Shown piece by piece: positions 9,501 to 16,433 of a stretch of 64,000 nucleotides of DNA. Under the pieces are notes generated by a model that made no database searches, was not told where the DNA came from, and was given only the letters and a program-made list of their open reading frames with translations. The stretch lies in assembly GCA_964620675.1 (NCBI GenBank), contig CAZUJU010000007.1, positions 25,030 to 89,029 of the forward strand. The letters are read 5' to 3'. This DNA comes from CAYSFW01 sp964620675 (GTDB taxonomy: Bacteria; Pseudomonadota; Gammaproteobacteria; UWMA-0217). A program made the position numbers and the translations under genes. Position 1 is the stretch's first letter; every line of letters starts with the position of its first letter.

Positions 9501-10490
9501 CGACTCTCCGATTTCAGCGCCGAGGTGCCGGCAGTCGCGATTCGCATCGAGGACGGGACCATCAGCGCACGCAGCGACGGTCCGGGACCGCTCAGCATCG
9601 CCGGCTCCGCGCGTTCCGGACCCGGCACGCTCGCGCTGGCGGGACAACTCGACCCCGCCACTCGCGCCCTGCAAATGACGCTTACCGGCAAGGACTTCCA
9701 GGTGGCTAACGCCAAATCGGCCCGCGCGCGGATCAGTCCGGACCTCAAACTCGCATTGGACGGACAAGGGATGCGGGTCAACGGCACACTGCGGGTGCCA
9801 CAGGCGTACTTCAACGCCAAGGGTGCGGGCGCCGGGCAACAGACCGTCGCGATGTCCAGCGACGTCGTCATCGTCGAGGCCAATGGACAACCCGAGCCGG
9901 CGCGCCCTGCGAGCCCACTCAATCTGGATCTGCGCATCGAACTGGGCGAGGACATCCAGGTGGAGGCCGGCGAGTTCCGCGGCGCGCTCAAAGGGAATCT
10001 GCAAGTCGTGCAAACCCCGGAACTCGCGCCGCGCGGCACCGGAACGATCGAGATCGTCAATGGCGACTACGTGGTTTACGGGCAGACGCTCAATATTCAG
10101 CGCGGCCGCATTCTTTTTGGTGGAGGGCCGATCGACAATCCGCGCCTCGACATGGATGTCGCGCGTCGGGTCGAAGCCTACGACGTCACCGCCGGCGCCC
10201 GCGTGCGCGGCACCGCGCTGGCGCCGCTGTTGCAACTGTACTCGGAACCGTCGATGCCGGATGCCAGCATTCTGTCATTCATCCTGCTGGGGCAGCCGCC
10301 GGGCACCAAGGGCGGTAGCTACACCCTCGGCAAATACGTGACGCCGGACTTGTACGTCAGCTACGGTATCGGGTTGTTCAATGCAATCAACACCTTCAAC
10401 CTGCGCTACAAACTGACCGAAAAGCTCTCGCTGCACGCCACCTCGGGTGCGGCGAGCGGAGCGGATCTGATTTACACGTTCGAACGCTGA
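6594..10490 (+). CDS. tamB: TamB, translocation and assembly module inner-membrane subunit
   Basis: The product is 1298 residues. The start at 6594 overlaps the tamA stop as ATGA. Upstream in-frame codons only read through the end of tamA. An uncleaved N-terminal membrane anchor (LTGWTLLALLLLTLAAVAYF) precedes a very long repetitive beta-rich AsmA/DUF490 region rich in short LxG and DLxLDG blocks. The C-terminal TamB domain contains GTIEIVNGDYVVYGQ, FGGGPIDNPRLD and SFILLGQPPG. TamB spans the periplasm as a hydrophobic groove between the inner membrane and TamA. Length agrees with E. coli TamB (1259). Confidence 0.93.
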   Translation: MTRRLLRLTGWTLLALLLLTLAAVAYFTATESGLQRLLTLAQRYAPGELSWDAAHGRVLGPLDLRNLNYHQADGFRIELAEGKLRWRPADLLARTLRIDQLHLHGLDVYLPPPTTPAPPAEPLTLPNLRLPLGIDLKDIDLSAIRIHPWQAPAPIVIEQLRLAASGTDATVQVVTLEVRAPELTANLAGTVQPSGDYPLDLTLAWQYTHPQFGAFDGNGAAKGDLKRLELTHTIAGIAQLQLEATVVDLLRQPGWDARLELHSDNLEPFAAALAQTPLQAEVTSQGTLERFDARARLTTHRVETGPLQLELDAEGGPETITVRELLLKPSNHPGQARLRGTVDRASMRADLNLDWLDLGWPLVGSDPQYLSPKGSLNFVGDAEAFSAKLRARLDGPLLGALDASLDANGEGPTLTVSQLALRAPDGAARLTAQGTFDRATLSFDTRGEWQALGWPLRGEPQFASKGGRFNANGTLGDYQFDLTAALRGAAIPSGEWQLQGKGSTEALRDFTLNGQVLTGELTVAGNAAWLPQPAWQVALNGKGLNPGAQWPELAGKLNLDLRSAGSLGAAGPDLSAEIATLSGEFRGQPVRGQGKVLVRGSTLDLEDIRLSSGGARLEASGRLSDDWDLRWRLDAPNLAQLLPDLGGAIQGSGTLGGTAAQPRAALELKATDLAAGATTLKRLDANARIDLAATGRSVVEIKGTTLGLAGQPWRALTLNGAGTPGDHVLTLTVDGEPGNLELALAGGLSERQWLGNITTLAARKTAFGDWTLAQPAPLQIAAEAAQLAPVCLASAPTRLCVDGSWNAATGARGELSVTDLEAKRFATYLPDGIRLDTALAGKASGQRDSQGLIRADADFQLRPGQLALETNGAPLRIQLGDSHLRGRLDGQQASAALAFDLGALGRIDADTQLSELAGTPRLGGTLKARLDDLAPLSALAPQLQAIGGRFDADLTLGGTLATPALRGDIRLSDFSAEVPAVAIRIEDGTISARSDGPGPLSIAGSARSGPGTLALAGQLDPATRALQMTLTGKDFQVANAKSARARISPDLKLALDGQGMRVNGTLRVPQAYFNAKGAGAGQQTVAMSSDVVIVEANGQPEPARPASPLNLDLRIELGEDIQVEAGEFRGALKGNLQVVQTPELAPRGTGTIEIVNGDYVVYGQTLNIQRGRILFGGGPIDNPRLDMDVARRVEAYDVTAGARVRGTALAPLLQLYSEPSMPDASILSFILLGQPPGTKGGSYTLGKYVTPDLYVSYGIGLFNAINTFNLRYKLTEKLSLHATSGAASGADLIYTFER

Positions 10491-10565
10491 GACCAAGCGG
10501 AACCCGCGCGGCCAGAGGAGGGCGTGGGGGCGCCGCTCGACTTAATGTGAAAGAACCTGATTCCG

Positions 10566-10706
10566 AGGGGTGCCGCTCCGGGTTGGCCAGGCGGGAGCGT
10601 CGGCCGCAGGGAGGCGGCCGCCGAGCCCGCATGGATGGGTTCACGGCGTCTTCCGCCTGGCCGGCCCGGAGCGGCTTGCATCCTCCGGGGCGGTGGTCTC
10701 GCCATG
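10566..10706. repeat. 141-bp structured dispersed repeat, copy A
   Basis: This stretch matches 13053-13193 over exactly 141 bp with about 12 differences. It contains a long imperfect inverted repeat: 10573-10594 pairs with 10653-10674 (22 nt arms, 20 matching), with a smaller GC-rich hairpin inside. It fills the gap between the tamB stop and the convergent lipoprotein gene. The pattern resembles a non-autonomous intergenic repeat. Confidence 0.85.
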
Positions 10707-10744
10707 AGAGTTAGCGGCGACACCACCACCGAGCGGGATCGACC

Positions 10745-11392
10745 TTACTGACCGGCGGCCGGCGCGACCGCGTCCTTGGCGGACTCGACGGCACCCGACG
10801 CGGCGTCGGAGACCGCAGCGCCCGCGTCCTTGGCCTTCTCGACCACTGCGCCGCCCAACGCCTTCGCCCCATCGAGCACACCGGAACCGGCTTCTTTCGC
10901 ACCGTCCACCGCCGCACCGCCGAGATCTTTCGCACCTTCAACGACGGCCGAACCGGCCTCCTTGGCCCCCTCGACGACTGCGGAACCGGCGTTTTTCGCG
11001 CCGTCCACCGCCGCGCCGCCGAGATCCTTCGCGCCTTCAACAACGGCCGAACCGGCCTCCTTGGCCCCCTCGACGACTGCGGAACCAGCGGCCTTCGCAC
11101 CATCGACTGCCGCGCCGCCGAGATCCTTCGCACCCTCGACCACAGCCGATCCGGCCTCTTTCGCACCTTCGGTAACAGCGGCGCCGGCTTCCTTCGTCGC
11201 CTCCACCGCAGCCGCCCCGGCGTCTTTCGCCTGGTCGGTTACGGTCGGTGCTGCAGCTTCGCTCTTGACCGCCTCGGTGGCCGGCGCGGTGGTTCCGGTC
11301 GTCGTGCCAGTAGACTCGGAAGCCTTTTCGCAACCCGCCAAGGCCACCACAGCAATCAACGCAATGCAAAATAAGAATTTGTTTTTCATCAT
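10745..11392 (-). CDS. Lipoprotein made of 11-residue LEA-like repeats
   Basis: The 215-residue product starts with a lipoprotein signal (FCIALIAVVALAGC, modified Cys 21). After a short Thr/Ala-rich linker the rest is about a dozen 11-residue units of the form E/D-G-A-K-x-A-G-S-A-V-V. They are grouped into three near-identical 33-residue super-units. The 11-mer periodicity is that of group-3 LEA-like amphipathic helices. Of the ATGs at 11398, 11392 and 11389, I chose 11392 because GGGAG is 7 nt upstream. Likely membrane-anchored and periplasm-facing; function unknown. LEA-like proteins are linked to desiccation or osmotic protection, which is only a hint here. Confidence 0.8.
   Translation of the reverse strand: MMKNKFLFCIALIAVVALAGCEKASESTGTTTGTTAPATEAVKSEAAAPTVTDQAKDAGAAAVEATKEAGAAVTEGAKEAGSAVVEGAKDLGGAAVDGAKAAGSAVVEGAKEAGSAVVEGAKDLGGAAVDGAKNAGSAVVEGAKEAGSAVVEGAKDLGGAAVDGAKEAGSGVLDGAKALGGAVVEKAKDAGAAVSDAASGAVESAKDAVAPAAGQ
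10808..11236 (-). repeat. 33-bp/99-bp tandem coding repeat
   Basis: Thirteen or so 33-bp units encode the 11-residue repeats of the lipoprotein. Every third unit is most alike, giving a 99-bp higher-order repeat with very few base changes between 10900 and 11150. Such an array can expand or contract in frame. Confidence 0.85.
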
Positions 11393-11500
11393 CTTCATTC
11401 TCCCGTACGATTTTTTGACCGGGGGAGTGTACCGGCCGTCACCGTGTCTGCACAAATTTTTCGACGCTGAAATTCACCATTGTTACAAAGGTTCAAGATT

Positions 11501-12082
11501 TTACCAGCGCGTCAAACCCCGATACGCCCCTTCACCCGCGCGCAACGTTGCGAGTTTGAGCAGCCCGGCAATGCTGAGAGAATCGGTGATCTCACCGCGC
11601 ATCACCATCGCCACGGCTTCGTCGAACGGCAGCTTGCGCACCGTGATCGCCTCGGTCTCTTCGAACTCCGTTTCCCCTTGGCTCAGGCCGCGCGCAACGT
11701 AGATGAACCCCTCCTCGTCGGTCACCGAGTTTGAGGTGTGAATGCGTAACAGCGGGGTGATGATCTCGGCGCTCAGCCCGGTTTCCTCGCGCAGCTCGCG
11801 GCGCGCGGTCGCGACCGGGTCTTCACCAAGCGGCGAGCCACCCTCGGGAATCTCCCATGAGTATTCGCCGAGGGTGTAGCGAAACTGGCCGACCAGCCAG
11901 GTATTGCCCTGCTCGTCGAGCGGAATGACGCCGACCGCCAGATTTTTAAAACAGACCTTGCCGTAGCAGTTGTGCCCCCCGCCGGGGTTGATCACGTCGT
12001 GTTCCTCCAAGCGCAACCAGGGATTTTCGAATGCGACGCGCGTCGCGAGGGTTTTCCAGGGATTATGGTCTGCTTCACTCAT
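11501..12082 (-). CDS. NUDIX hydrolase, ADP-ribose pyrophosphatase-like
   Basis: This 193-residue protein carries a complete NUDIX box at about residues 81-103 (G-x5-E-x7-REL-x-EE-x-GL), preceded by WEIPEGG as in ADP-sugar pyrophosphatases. It would hydrolyse a nucleoside diphosphate linked to a sugar or similar moiety, using magnesium, in the cytoplasm. The start overlaps the lipB stop by 8 nt, indicating translational coupling. The exact substrate is not determinable; NudE/NudF-type activity on ADP-ribose is the best guess. Confidence 0.85.
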   Translation of the reverse strand: MSEADHNPWKTLATRVAFENPWLRLEEHDVINPGGGHNCYGKVCFKNLAVGVIPLDEQGNTWLVGQFRYTLGEYSWEIPEGGSPLGEDPVATARRELREETGLSAEIITPLLRIHTSNSVTDEEGFIYVARGLSQGETEFEETEAITVRKLPFDEAVAMVMRGEITDSLSIAGLLKLATLRAGEGAYRGLTRW

Positions 12083-12737
12083 TCGGCCGCGAGTCCTTCC
12101 AGGTCAGTTCATTGAGGTGACGGGTGAGCATTGCACACAGTTCCTCGGCAACGACCGCGCAATCGGTTTCAATCCCGAGATCGCGCAGCCGCGTGACCGC
12201 CAGGCCGCGGTGGCCGCAGGGATCAATGCGACGGAACGGTTCCAGATCGAGCGCGACATTCAGGCTCAGGCCGTGATAGCTGCGGCCATGCCGCACCCGC
12301 AGACCGAGCGCTGCAACTTTGGCCGCGCCGACGTATACCCCGGGCGCATCGGCGCGCGCATGAGATTCGACGCCGTATCCGGACAGGAGCGCGATGATCG
12401 AGCGCTCGATCAGGCTGACCAACGCCCGCACACCGAGCCCGCGCCGGGCCAGATCAATCAAGGTGTAGACCACCACCTGACCCGGGCCATGGTAGGTCAC
12501 CTGCCCACCGCGATCGCACGCGATGACTGGAATGTCCCCCGGCGCCAAGACGTGTTCAAGCCGACCGGCCTGCCCCAGCGTAAACACCGGCGGATGCTCG
12601 ACCACCCACAACTGGTCGGCGCTCGCGGCGGTCCGGGTATCGGTGTATTCGCGCATCGCCCGCCAGACGGCCTGATAATCGCACAGACCGAGCCAGACGA
12701 CTTCGGGACTCGACCAAGGGCGCGGATCAGTGCGCAC
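12075..12737 (-). CDS. lipB: Octanoyl-[ACP]:protein octanoyltransferase LipB
   Basis: LipB moves octanoate from acyl carrier protein to lipoyl domains, the first step before LipA. The 220-residue sequence contains GGQVTYHGPGQ, the catalytic lysine K140 (VYVGAAKVAALG) and the catalytic cysteine C174 (DPCGHRG). The start is a GTG at 12737; no ATG is available before the conserved region. It follows the ybeD-like gene with a 9-nt gap and overlaps the NUDIX gene. Its usual partner lipA is not adjacent. Confidence 0.95.
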   Translation of the reverse strand: MRTDPRPWSSPEVVWLGLCDYQAVWRAMREYTDTRTAASADQLWVVEHPPVFTLGQAGRLEHVLAPGDIPVIACDRGGQVTYHGPGQVVVYTLIDLARRGLGVRALVSLIERSIIALLSGYGVESHARADAPGVYVGAAKVAALGLRVRHGRSYHGLSLNVALDLEPFRRIDPCGHRGLAVTRLRDLGIETDCAVVAEELCAMLTRHLNELTWKDSRPNE

Positions 12738-12746
12738 CAGCGATGG

Positions 12747-13016
12747 TCATAACGCCCAAACCACGTGCTCAGACGCAGTCAAGGCGCGGTAGATCGCATC
12801 CAGCTGCGCGCGACTGCTGGCCTGCACGGTAATGGTCAGGCTGGTATAGCGCCCGTTGCGACTCGCGCGGGTCGGGCGCGGGGCGGCCAGGCTCGCCGGC
12901 GCGTGCGCCGCCAGCACCGCGTCGACCAAGGTCTCAAGCGCGGCGAGGTCGGGGCCGATGATCTTGATCGGGAACTCGCACGGGAATTGAAGAAGATCGG
13001 TTTCCGAATCGGTCAT
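12747..13016 (-). CDS. ybeD: YbeD-like DUF493 protein
   Basis: The product is 89 residues with the DUF493 pattern FPCEFPIKIIG at the N-terminus, RxGRYTSLTITVQA in the middle and YRALTASEHVVWAL at the end. E. coli YbeD has an ACT-like ferredoxin fold and sits beside dacA and lipB, as here. Its function is unknown. Copy B of the 141-bp repeat begins 37 bp beyond its start codon. Confidence 0.9.
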   Translation of the reverse strand: MTDSETDLLQFPCEFPIKIIGPDLAALETLVDAVLAAHAPASLAAPRPTRASRNGRYTSLTITVQASSRAQLDAIYRALTASEHVVWAL

Positions 13017-13052
13017 CGTCGTTTTACCGTTAACGTGAAATACCCGATGCTC

Positions 13053-13193
13053 AGGGGTGCCGCTCCGGGTTGGCCAGGTGGGAGCGTCGGCCGCAGGTAG
13101 GCGGCTGCCGAGCCCCCAGGGATAGGTTCACGGCATCTCCCGCCTGGCCGGCCCGGAGCGGCTGTCATCCTCCGGGGCGGTGTCCTCGCCATG
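13053..13193. repeat. 141-bp structured dispersed repeat, copy B
   Basis: This is the partner of 10566-10706, with the same length and about 91% identity by eye. The outer inverted arms are 13060-13081 and 13140-13161. It separates the aminotransferase gene from ybeD, genes that normally form one operon, so it may modulate read-through. Confidence 0.85.
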
Positions 13194-13222
13194 TAAGTTA
13201 AGCGCGGGTAGCGCGATCGCAT

Positions 13223-14134
13223 TTACGTCGGCGGCGGTGAATCGGCGGCGGGCGTCCGTGGCGCGGCGGGTCGCGCGCTCGCGACACGCTGGAGCAGCGA
13301 CTCGTAGAGGCTACGCACCCGAGTCCAGACTGGCCCCGGCTTGCCGTCGCCGACGGCCCGGCCATCGATGCGGGTGACCGCGAGTACCCCCCGGATGGAG
13401 CTTGAAATCCAAATCTCGTCGGCATGCTTCAGGGTATTCTGCGACACCTTGGTCTCGCGCACCCGAATGTCGTGGGCGCGGCACAGTTCAAGCACCACCG
13501 CACGGGTAACGCCGGCCAGGATCGCGGGGCCGAGCGGCGGCGTCAGCACCTCCCCGGAACTGACGACGAACACGTTCGCGACCGCGGCCTCGGTCAGATA
13601 GCCACCGCGCACGAAAATCGTCTCGCGCGCGCCGGCATCGAGCGCGGCCTGACGCGCGAGGACGTTCGCGAGCAGTGCGATCGACTTGATGTCACAGCGC
13701 CCCCAGCGCGGATCGTCCTGCACGATCGCGGCGATGCCCTCTTGCAGAACGGCCTCCGGTTGCGGCTGCAAGGCGCTGGCCATCACCAGAACGGTCGGCG
13801 CGCTGTCGGGCGGGAAACCGTGATCGCGCGGCGCAGCGCCGCGGGTGACCTGAATATAGAGCGCCAGATCACCGCCGCCGTTATCGCGGATAATGCGACG
13901 CACAATTTGCAACCACTCGATTTCCTCGCGCGGATCCGCCATACCGATCTCGGTGAGGCTGCGGCGCAAGCGCTTGAGGTGGGCGGCGAGTTGGAAGGGT
14001 CGCCCGCGATAAACCGGAACGACCTCGTAAACGCCGTCCGCGAACAGAAACCCGCGGTCGAGCACCGAGACCCGCGCCGTCGCCAAATCGCCAAACGCGC
14101 CGTTCAGGTAGACCACTGGCAAGGATTCCGCCAT
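13223..14134 (-). CDS. PLP fold-type IV D-amino-acid aminotransferase
   Basis: The product is 303 residues from the ATG at 14134, 10 nt after the dacA stop. Upstream in-frame sequence only shadows dacA. Fold-type IV aminotransferase signatures are VYLNGAF, the PLP lysine K150 (RCDIKSIALLANVL) and EAAVANVFVV near the C-terminal half. The type is D-alanine aminotransferase, giving D-Ala/D-Glu for peptidoglycan, which suits its place between dacA and lipB. Branched-chain aminotransferase or PabC activity cannot be excluded. Confidence 0.88.
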   Translation of the reverse strand: MAESLPVVYLNGAFGDLATARVSVLDRGFLFADGVYEVVPVYRGRPFQLAAHLKRLRRSLTEIGMADPREEIEWLQIVRRIIRDNGGGDLALYIQVTRGAAPRDHGFPPDSAPTVLVMASALQPQPEAVLQEGIAAIVQDDPRWGRCDIKSIALLANVLARQAALDAGARETIFVRGGYLTEAAVANVFVVSSGEVLTPPLGPAILAGVTRAVVLELCRAHDIRVRETKVSQNTLKHADEIWISSSIRGVLAVTRIDGRAVGDGKPGPVWTRVRSLYESLLQRVASARPAAPRTPAADSPPPT

Positions 14135-14144
14135 GCCCGAGCGC

Positions 14145-15344
14145 CTACTCGAACAGCAGCAACAGGCTATCGAAGGCCTGCTTGAACAATCCGCCCCGCG
14201 CGATCTCGGCCTTTGCAATCAGTGGCGTCTCTTGCAGCACCTGATCCGCCAGCGCGATCGTCACCTTGCCGAGGTCCTGCCCCGAGGCGATCGGCGCTTC
14301 GAGCACCCGCGGACGGTCAAGCGTCACCTTGAGTTCGTCATACTTGCCGCGCGGAAAGGTGACAAACAGATCGCCGCCGACGCCAAGCGGCAGCTCGGAG
14401 AGATCGCCCTTCCACACCCGTGCTTGCGCCAACGCCTCGGCGTTCGAGTACAACCGCCGGGTTTCGAAGAAGCGGTAACCGTAATTGATCAATGCCAGGC
14501 TAGCCTGGGTGCGGGTCTTGTCACTGTCGGTGCCGAGGACAACCGAGACCAGTCGCATCCCGTCACGCACCGCCGATACCATCAGCGAATAGCCCGCCGA
14601 GCTGGTGTGCCCGGTCTTAATCCCGTCCACCGTCGCGTCCAGCCAGAGCAGGCGGTTACGGTTGGTTTGCCTGATCCCGTTATGGGTGAACTCCTTTTGC
14701 GAGTATTCCTTGTAGTCCTCCGGGAAATCGCGGATCAGTGCCACCGCCAACAGATACATATCCCGCGCCGTGGTGTAGTGGTATTCGTCAGGCATGCCGG
14801 CACTGTTGTTAAAGTGCGAACCGGTCATCCCGAGCCGTTGCGCATACTGGTTCATCAGCGAGACAAACGAATCCTCACTGCCGGCGATGTGCTCGGCCAA
14901 GGCCACGGTGGAATCGTTACCCGACTGGATGATCATTCCTTTAAGCAGGTCGCCCACCGGCAGTTGACTGCCGACCTTCGCGAACATCCGCGACCCCTCC
15001 ATCTTCCACGCCCGCTCGCTGATCACGACCATGTCGGAGCGACTCAGCTTGCCTTTCCGCAGCATGTCGAACACCACATACGCGGACATGACTTTGGTCA
15101 GACTCGCCGGCTCGACGCGATGATCCAGATCCTTCTCCGCGAGCACCTGACCGCTGTTGAAGTCCGCCAGGATGAAGCTACGAGCCTCGATCGAGGGTTG
15201 CTTTGGGGGGGGGGGTTCGGGAATCGTGGGGGTCGGCAGCGATGGCTTGGGAATGACCATCGGGATCGGTGCCTGCGCGTGCGCGGCCAGGCTGAAGGTA
15301 GCCAGCACGCTTAGCATGAGAGTCAGAATCTTGCGCATATCCAT
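14145..15344 (-). CDS. dacA: D-alanyl-D-alanine carboxypeptidase (PBP5/6 type)
   Basis: DacA trims the terminal D-Ala of peptidoglycan stem peptides in the periplasm. The 399-residue protein has a signal peptide (LMLSVLATFSLAAHA), the three penicillin-binding motifs SLTK (81-84), SGN (141-143) and KTG (243-245), a PBP5 C-terminal beta domain and an amphipathic C-terminal anchor (FKQAFDSLLLLF). A proline-rich linker between signal and catalytic domain is encoded by an 11-C run. ATGs at 15344 and 15338 are both possible. Confidence 0.95.
   Translation of the reverse strand: MDMRKILTLMLSVLATFSLAAHAQAPIPMVIPKPSLPTPTIPEPPPPKQPSIEARSFILADFNSGQVLAEKDLDHRVEPASLTKVMSAYVVFDMLRKGKLSRSDMVVISERAWKMEGSRMFAKVGSQLPVGDLLKGMIIQSGNDSTVALAEHIAGSEDSFVSLMNQYAQRLGMTGSHFNNSAGMPDEYHYTTARDMYLLAVALIRDFPEDYKEYSQKEFTHNGIRQTNRNRLLWLDATVDGIKTGHTSSAGYSLMVSAVRDGMRLVSVVLGTDSDKTRTQASLALINYGYRFFETRRLYSNAEALAQARVWKGDLSELPLGVGGDLFVTFPRGKYDELKVTLDRPRVLEAPIASGQDLGKVTIALADQVLQETPLIAKAEIARGGLFKQAFDSLLLLFE
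15205..15215 (-). repeat. 11-bp poly-G/C homopolymer inside dacA
   Basis: There are eleven consecutive G on the plus strand (C in the coding strand), encoding part of PEPPPPK at residues 43-48 of DacA. The frame is intact at this length. A one-base slip would truncate the enzyme just after the signal peptide. Confidence 0.9.
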
Positions 15345-15417
15345 ACTGAAATTCTTATGGCTCCGGAGAAGCCGGGTTACGGGACGCGAGATTGTAACCG
15401 CGACCCGGCGCGAAACG

Positions 15418-15454
15418 AAAAAAACCGCGCCGGGAGTTGCCGACGGGCACGCGG
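15418..15454 (-). terminator. Probable Rho-independent terminator after rlpA
   Basis: Read on the minus strand, a CCGCG...CGCGG stem (15450-15454 with 15425-15429) with imperfect inner pairing is followed by seven T (15424-15418). It lies just after the rlpA stop and would separate mrdA-rodA-mltB-rlpA from dacA. Confidence 0.55.
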
Positions 15455-15467
15455 CTTCTGGGCGCGG

Positions 15468-16433
15468 TTAGGGACGGATCATCTGGTAGCGAAAACCCTG
15501 CTGCTGAAGTTGTCCGCCGGCCTGCGTCGCCGCCTGCTCGGAGTCGAATGGGCCAACTTGCACCTTATGCAGGGTCGCGCCGCCGGTATCGACCGGAACC
15601 AGTCGCGCCGAATACGGGATCTCAGCATCGACCAGTTGCCGCAACAGGCGCTCGGCGTTGCCGCGGTCGGAATAGGCGCCGATCTGTAGGAAATAACCGG
15701 TACTGGCGAGCGCTGGCGGCGTGCCGCCGCTCGCCAAGCCAGGCGCGGGCGCCGCCGGCAACGGTGCATCTGCCGCCGGTGGCGGCGCCGCCGCCGCGAG
15801 CATCGCGGTTTGCGGCACCGGTTGCAGCGGCAACGCCTGCGCCTGCAACGTGCTCGGCTCAGTGAGCGGCGTCACCTCGACCGGCACACCGGCCGCCGGG
15901 TCGCGCGGATCGAGCAGAGTCACTTCCACGTCCGCGGTGCCGGCGTTCGCAACCCCGAGCTTCACCGCCGCGACATACGAAAGATCAATGATTCGGTTGT
16001 CCTTGAACGGCCCGCGATCATTGACACGTACCACCACACTGCGCTGATTGGCGAGATTGGTCACCCGCATGTAGGCAGGCAGCGGGATGGTCGGATGCGC
16101 CGCGGTCATCGCGTACATGTCGTAGGGTTCACCGCAGGAGGTGTTGCGGCCGTGATACTTGGTGCCATACCAGGAGGCCTTGCCGCGCTGCGTGCTGCCG
16201 TAGGGTTGCGGCGCGATGACGTAACGCACACCGTCCTGGGTGTAGCTTTCAGGGTTGCCTTTGGCGCAGCGCGGTTCCGACTTGGGCACCGCATCCGCGA
16301 TCTGGGAAACATCGACCGCGCGTCCCGGGCCGTCTTGGACCAGACCGGCACAGCCCGCTAACGCGGCGATCGCGACGCTCGTCAGCGCACCGCGGGCGTA
16401 GATGTGGGTTCGTTTTAGCGCGTGTTGGACCAT
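15468..16433 (-). CDS. rlpA: RlpA-like septal-ring lipoprotein (DPBB + SPOR)
   Basis: This is a 321-residue outer-membrane lipoprotein. The lipobox is LAGC with Cys 28. A double-psi beta-barrel domain (GKASWYGTKYHG to VRVNDRGPF to DLSYVAA) occupies about residues 83-173, and a SPOR domain (YFLQIGAYSD to end) binds denuded peptidoglycan. RlpA is a lytic transglycosylase in Pseudomonas; the needed DPBB residues appear intact here. The start overlaps the mltB 3' end by 19 nt, so the two are coupled. Confidence 0.92.
   Translation of the reverse strand: MVQHALKRTHIYARGALTSVAIAALAGCAGLVQDGPGRAVDVSQIADAVPKSEPRCAKGNPESYTQDGVRYVIAPQPYGSTQRGKASWYGTKYHGRNTSCGEPYDMYAMTAAHPTIPLPAYMRVTNLANQRSVVVRVNDRGPFKDNRIIDLSYVAAVKLGVANAGTADVEVTLLDPRDPAAGVPVEVTPLTEPSTLQAQALPLQPVPQTAMLAAAAPPPAADAPLPAAPAPGLASGGTPPALASTGYFLQIGAYSDRGNAERLLRQLVDAEIPYSARLVPVDTGGATLHKVQVGPFDSEQAATQAGGQLQQQGFRYQMIRP

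Noticed and set aside
10472..13222. Similar short minus-strand frames in both 141-bp repeats, resembling a conserved peptide
   Set aside because: The similarity is explained by repeat identity; there is no ribosome binding site and structure is preserved rather than codons.
14133..15314. 393-codon open frame antisense to dacA
   Set aside because: The minus-strand frame carries all three PBP motifs; the plus frame has none.
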